Shown: piece after piece, positions 61,862 to 64,000 of the stretch | Position numbering within the stretch: the first letter of the stretch is position 1 | Layout of the letters: each line of letters opens with the position of its first letter | NCBI GenBank assembly: GCA_018806985.1 | Contig: JADANN010000432.1 | Span: 558,001-622,000 of the forward strand | DNA: 64,000 nucleotides | Source: Angiostrongylus vasorum | Lineage: Eukaryota > Nematoda > Chromadorea > Rhabditida > Metastrongylidae | Direction of reading: 5' to 3' | Notes under the pieces: generated by a model | What the model was told of the DNA's origin: nothing | The model's input: the letters and a program-made list of their open reading frames with translations, nothing else | The model's database searches: none | Made by a program: the position numbers and the translations under genes

Positions 61862-62799
61862 TTACAGCCAATTCATTTCCACATCTCTGTCTAAATTTAG
61901 AACATTTTCGAAACAGCGTTGAGCAAATGGTAGGCAATCTAAATGCCCTTGTGCCTTACATGTTAACGGCACGAAATGGATGTTAGAAGTTAAAGACTTA
62001 CATTCCACTGCTGGATTTTGGTTAACGGCTACTTCCTTGCACTCTAGCGGAGTATAATTGATCTGAACAATGAGCTGACCCAAAATGATTGCGATTATGG
62101 CATCAGAGAGGCCAGCACCACGCCCTTGCCGTTCCAGAACATCATTGACCTCAAGAACCAAGTTCTTCAGTATTTGGTAGGATTTATATTAAAGCTTTTT
62201 TCACTCAAATTAAAATGAGTAATGTTAAAGAGCCGTGTGGAAACTAAAACGCTAACGAAATTTCTGGAAATTTAAATTTACATCCTTCAGCCACTCACTG
62301 CTTGCATTACAATGCGTGATACAAATGCCTGAGCTCCCTCCATGCTACTTGCAATGCCAGGAACTTGGGCAGGGACACCGGCTGTGGTGGAGAAAACCAT
62401 TGCTGTAGGCAACGTGAAGCCGGTCAAGTTGAAGCTCCTAGTGCTTGCTGCAACAGATTCCGTAGTTTTAGTGCGAATAATTAAAATTTGAATAATGCTG
62501 TTGGACTTATTTTCTAGGGCTCCATTTCCTTTTCTTCTGCGACTCAAAGTTAAGAATATTTTTATGAAACAGTCGGTACCAGAACAGTTCCTAAATAGTG
62601 ATGAAGAGCTAGACCTACTCAATCCGTCTAACGCTGTCGAGTTTAAAGCTAAGGCTGGAAAGGTATCCACTGCAATGACAACTTTGTATTCAATACCTTG
62701 ACCGGGTGGCATCAGTCCACATCCGAACACTGTCCAAACCATAGCTTGCAGCGAAATGAGAAAGGCCAGAATTTTCGCCACGTTTGCGATGCTATTCAT
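61862..62799 (-). CDS. Secreted cysteine-containing protein of unknown family, two exons
   Basis: Exon 1 is 62299-62799 with an ATG start and gtgagt donor; exon 2 is read as 62164 down to 61862, ending in a stop. About 267 aa in total. Residues 1-26 form a classic signal peptide (hydrophobic KILAFLISLQAMVWTVFG before CGLMPPGQG). N-glycosylation sequons include NST at 53, NCS at 71 and a later NLT. Exon 2 carries five cysteines, in the contexts LECKEV, VECKSL, LTCKAQ, LDCL and QRCF. The acceptor (ctgaag) is weak, so the exon 2 start could lie a few codons away. A gtaagt inside exon 2 (minus, about 62007) may mark another intron. I do not recognise the family. An extracellular or secreted location is inferred from the signal peptide. 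Confidence 0.55.
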
Positions 62800-62844
62800 T
62801 TTCGGATCCTAAAATCTAAGCAGATACCGTATACTCGAGTGAGA

Positions 62845-63972
62845 AGATTTTTGCCGGCTTCTGGATACGATTGTTCACAGAGCAGCAAGGGATTACGCAT
62901 TAAGCACTTTTACGTTAGTGAAGTCAATGGAGCAGATATCTTTGCAGCAGTCTGACTTTTCCAAGACCTTTGAGATTCCCGACCTCGTTGAATTTAAAAG
63001 CAAAACATTTGCAGCACTTCTGCGACAGATTCTGCTACGGGAAATCACATGGAGTCGGTTAATGAGGTGAGATGAAATCTCAAATGCCCATTGGCAACGG
63101 CGAATGTGAAGGCGACCGTTCTAAACAAAAATTCGATGAATGGACCAATTCCTCAAGTGGCACTGCTTAAATTGGGCTCCCACCATCTCGTTTGTGTTGT
63201 TGCGGCATAAAATCCTGACATTCTCATGAATAAATAAATTCGCAATCGAGAACATGCCGTTCTTACCAGTGCACATTTGAGGATAATCTGTCAACGAACA
63301 TATCGATTGACAAATCCGAAACAAAACATTCCGTTCTAAACGTTGTTGGCAGCAGGTTTCTTAACCTCTCCCAATCAGAACGGCTTTGAAACCTCCTTTA
63401 TTGATGGCGAGGCTGACTGTTATACAAATAAAACTCCCTTAGAACTTAAGGATTCAGAAACAGGAGTGAGTAACATGGCACCAAGAATTTATCAATGTAG
63501 AGAAAGGAAAAGAAAAGCAGTATGAGAAAAAATTAGAAAAAGCAGTCGTTTTAAGGCACTTCAAGGCACGAGATCTTGCCCTGGACACAAGGACCACTGT
63601 CTTTGCTAGAATTGCTAGTGCATCGAGATGAGAAGAAGCAAAGGACATTCTGAAGAAAACGACTGATGTTACAATGACCCGAGACTTCCTTAGTAACCAT
63701 TTTAGGCGTTCCAAGTTTCTAATAAACGTGGGTGTTTGTGGAGCGCCGCTATTCTCTCAGAATTTCTCCATGACGTGCAATCAAACAAAATTCGCTGTTG
63801 TACAGTTCGTACGGTTGTAGTGTCTGTGCAATGGTTACAAACTCACAACTGGTTGAATTCATTTCGACATGTGCTCGAAAACAGAGCTCTGAATGAAATC
63901 GGAATGATGTTTTCTTACAGGGAGTGGTCAATTCGCTCCCTTCAATACCAGCGGTTCTCAAGTAATCCGTAG
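62845..63972 (+). pseudogene. Decayed coding remnant in several frames, family unknown
   Basis: Successive protein-like stretches occur on the plus strand in shifting frames: RRFLPASGYDCSQSSKGLR, FEIPDLVEFKSKTFAALL, LTSPNQNGFETSFIDGEADC, EFINVEKGKEKQYEKKLEKA, EEAKDILKKTTDVTMTRDFL, AILSEFLHDVQSNKIR and NEIGMMFSYREWSIRSLQY. Stops and frame changes separate them and splice junctions do not rescue a single frame by eye. This suggests a pseudogene, or exons of a gene running past the window with errors. I could not name the family. Confidence 0.35.
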
Positions 63973-64000
63973 TTGTTTACCCAAAACAGCGTTTGAGAGG

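Overview
The window looks like nematode nuclear DNA, most probably from a hookworm-type (strongylid, clade V) parasite. The sequence shows small exons with GT/AG introns, a nematode-style ELAV/exc-7 gene, decayed RTE-clade retrotransposons, and many tRNA-derived and palindromic short repeats that fill introns and intergenic DNA. The species assignment is inference. No bacterial, viral, plasmid or CRISPR features were seen.

Layout. (1) 1-9480: gene-poor, holding repeat fragments (RTE, SINE and MITE types) and a possible promoter at the right edge. (2) 9667-21851 (+): a complete nine-exon ELAV/Hu-type RNA-binding protein gene (exc-7-like), three RRMs, 405 aa, with a long downstream region and no clear gene to about 27.6 kb. 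(3) 27602-29836 (-): a complete five-exon oligoribonuclease (REXO2/Orn-type) gene. (4) 30336-33362 (-), possibly to 34125: a tandem-MADF plus BESS-motif protein, about 500 bp upstream of the REXO2-type gene in the same orientation. (5) 34.1-40 kb: repeats, a minisatellite, an 86-bp tandem triplication and a strong RNA-like hairpin at 40007-40073. (6) 40354-49159 (+): a six-exon beta-1,3-glucuronyltransferase (B3GAT/GLCT-type) gene with repeat-laden introns. (7) 49.2-60.3 kb: a repeat graveyard with a near-full-length but broken RTE element (50500-53110, -), SINE pairs and a 775-bp near-perfect palindromic MITE (59462-60236). (8) 60.6-64 kb: an exon-like segment open on both strands, a two-exon gene for a secreted cysteine-containing protein of unknown family (61862-62799, -), and a multi-frame decayed coding remnant at the right end.

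The genes are ordinary housekeeping or developmental functions: mRNA regulation, nano-RNA degradation, chromatin/transcription-factor-like DNA binding, and proteoglycan linker or glycan synthesis. They do not form a pathway. The MADF and oligoribonuclease genes could be co-transcribed, but this is not shown. The unusual content is in the repeats. Several otherwise different short elements share a 14-bp perfect inverted repeat (CCAGACTTGTCTGG) with compensatory-looking changes. A second tRNA-derived family recurs as inverted pairs that could form long double-stranded RNA inside pre-mRNAs. Exon coordinates were worked out by eye from reading frame, splice-site and phase agreement; repeat boundaries are approximate.
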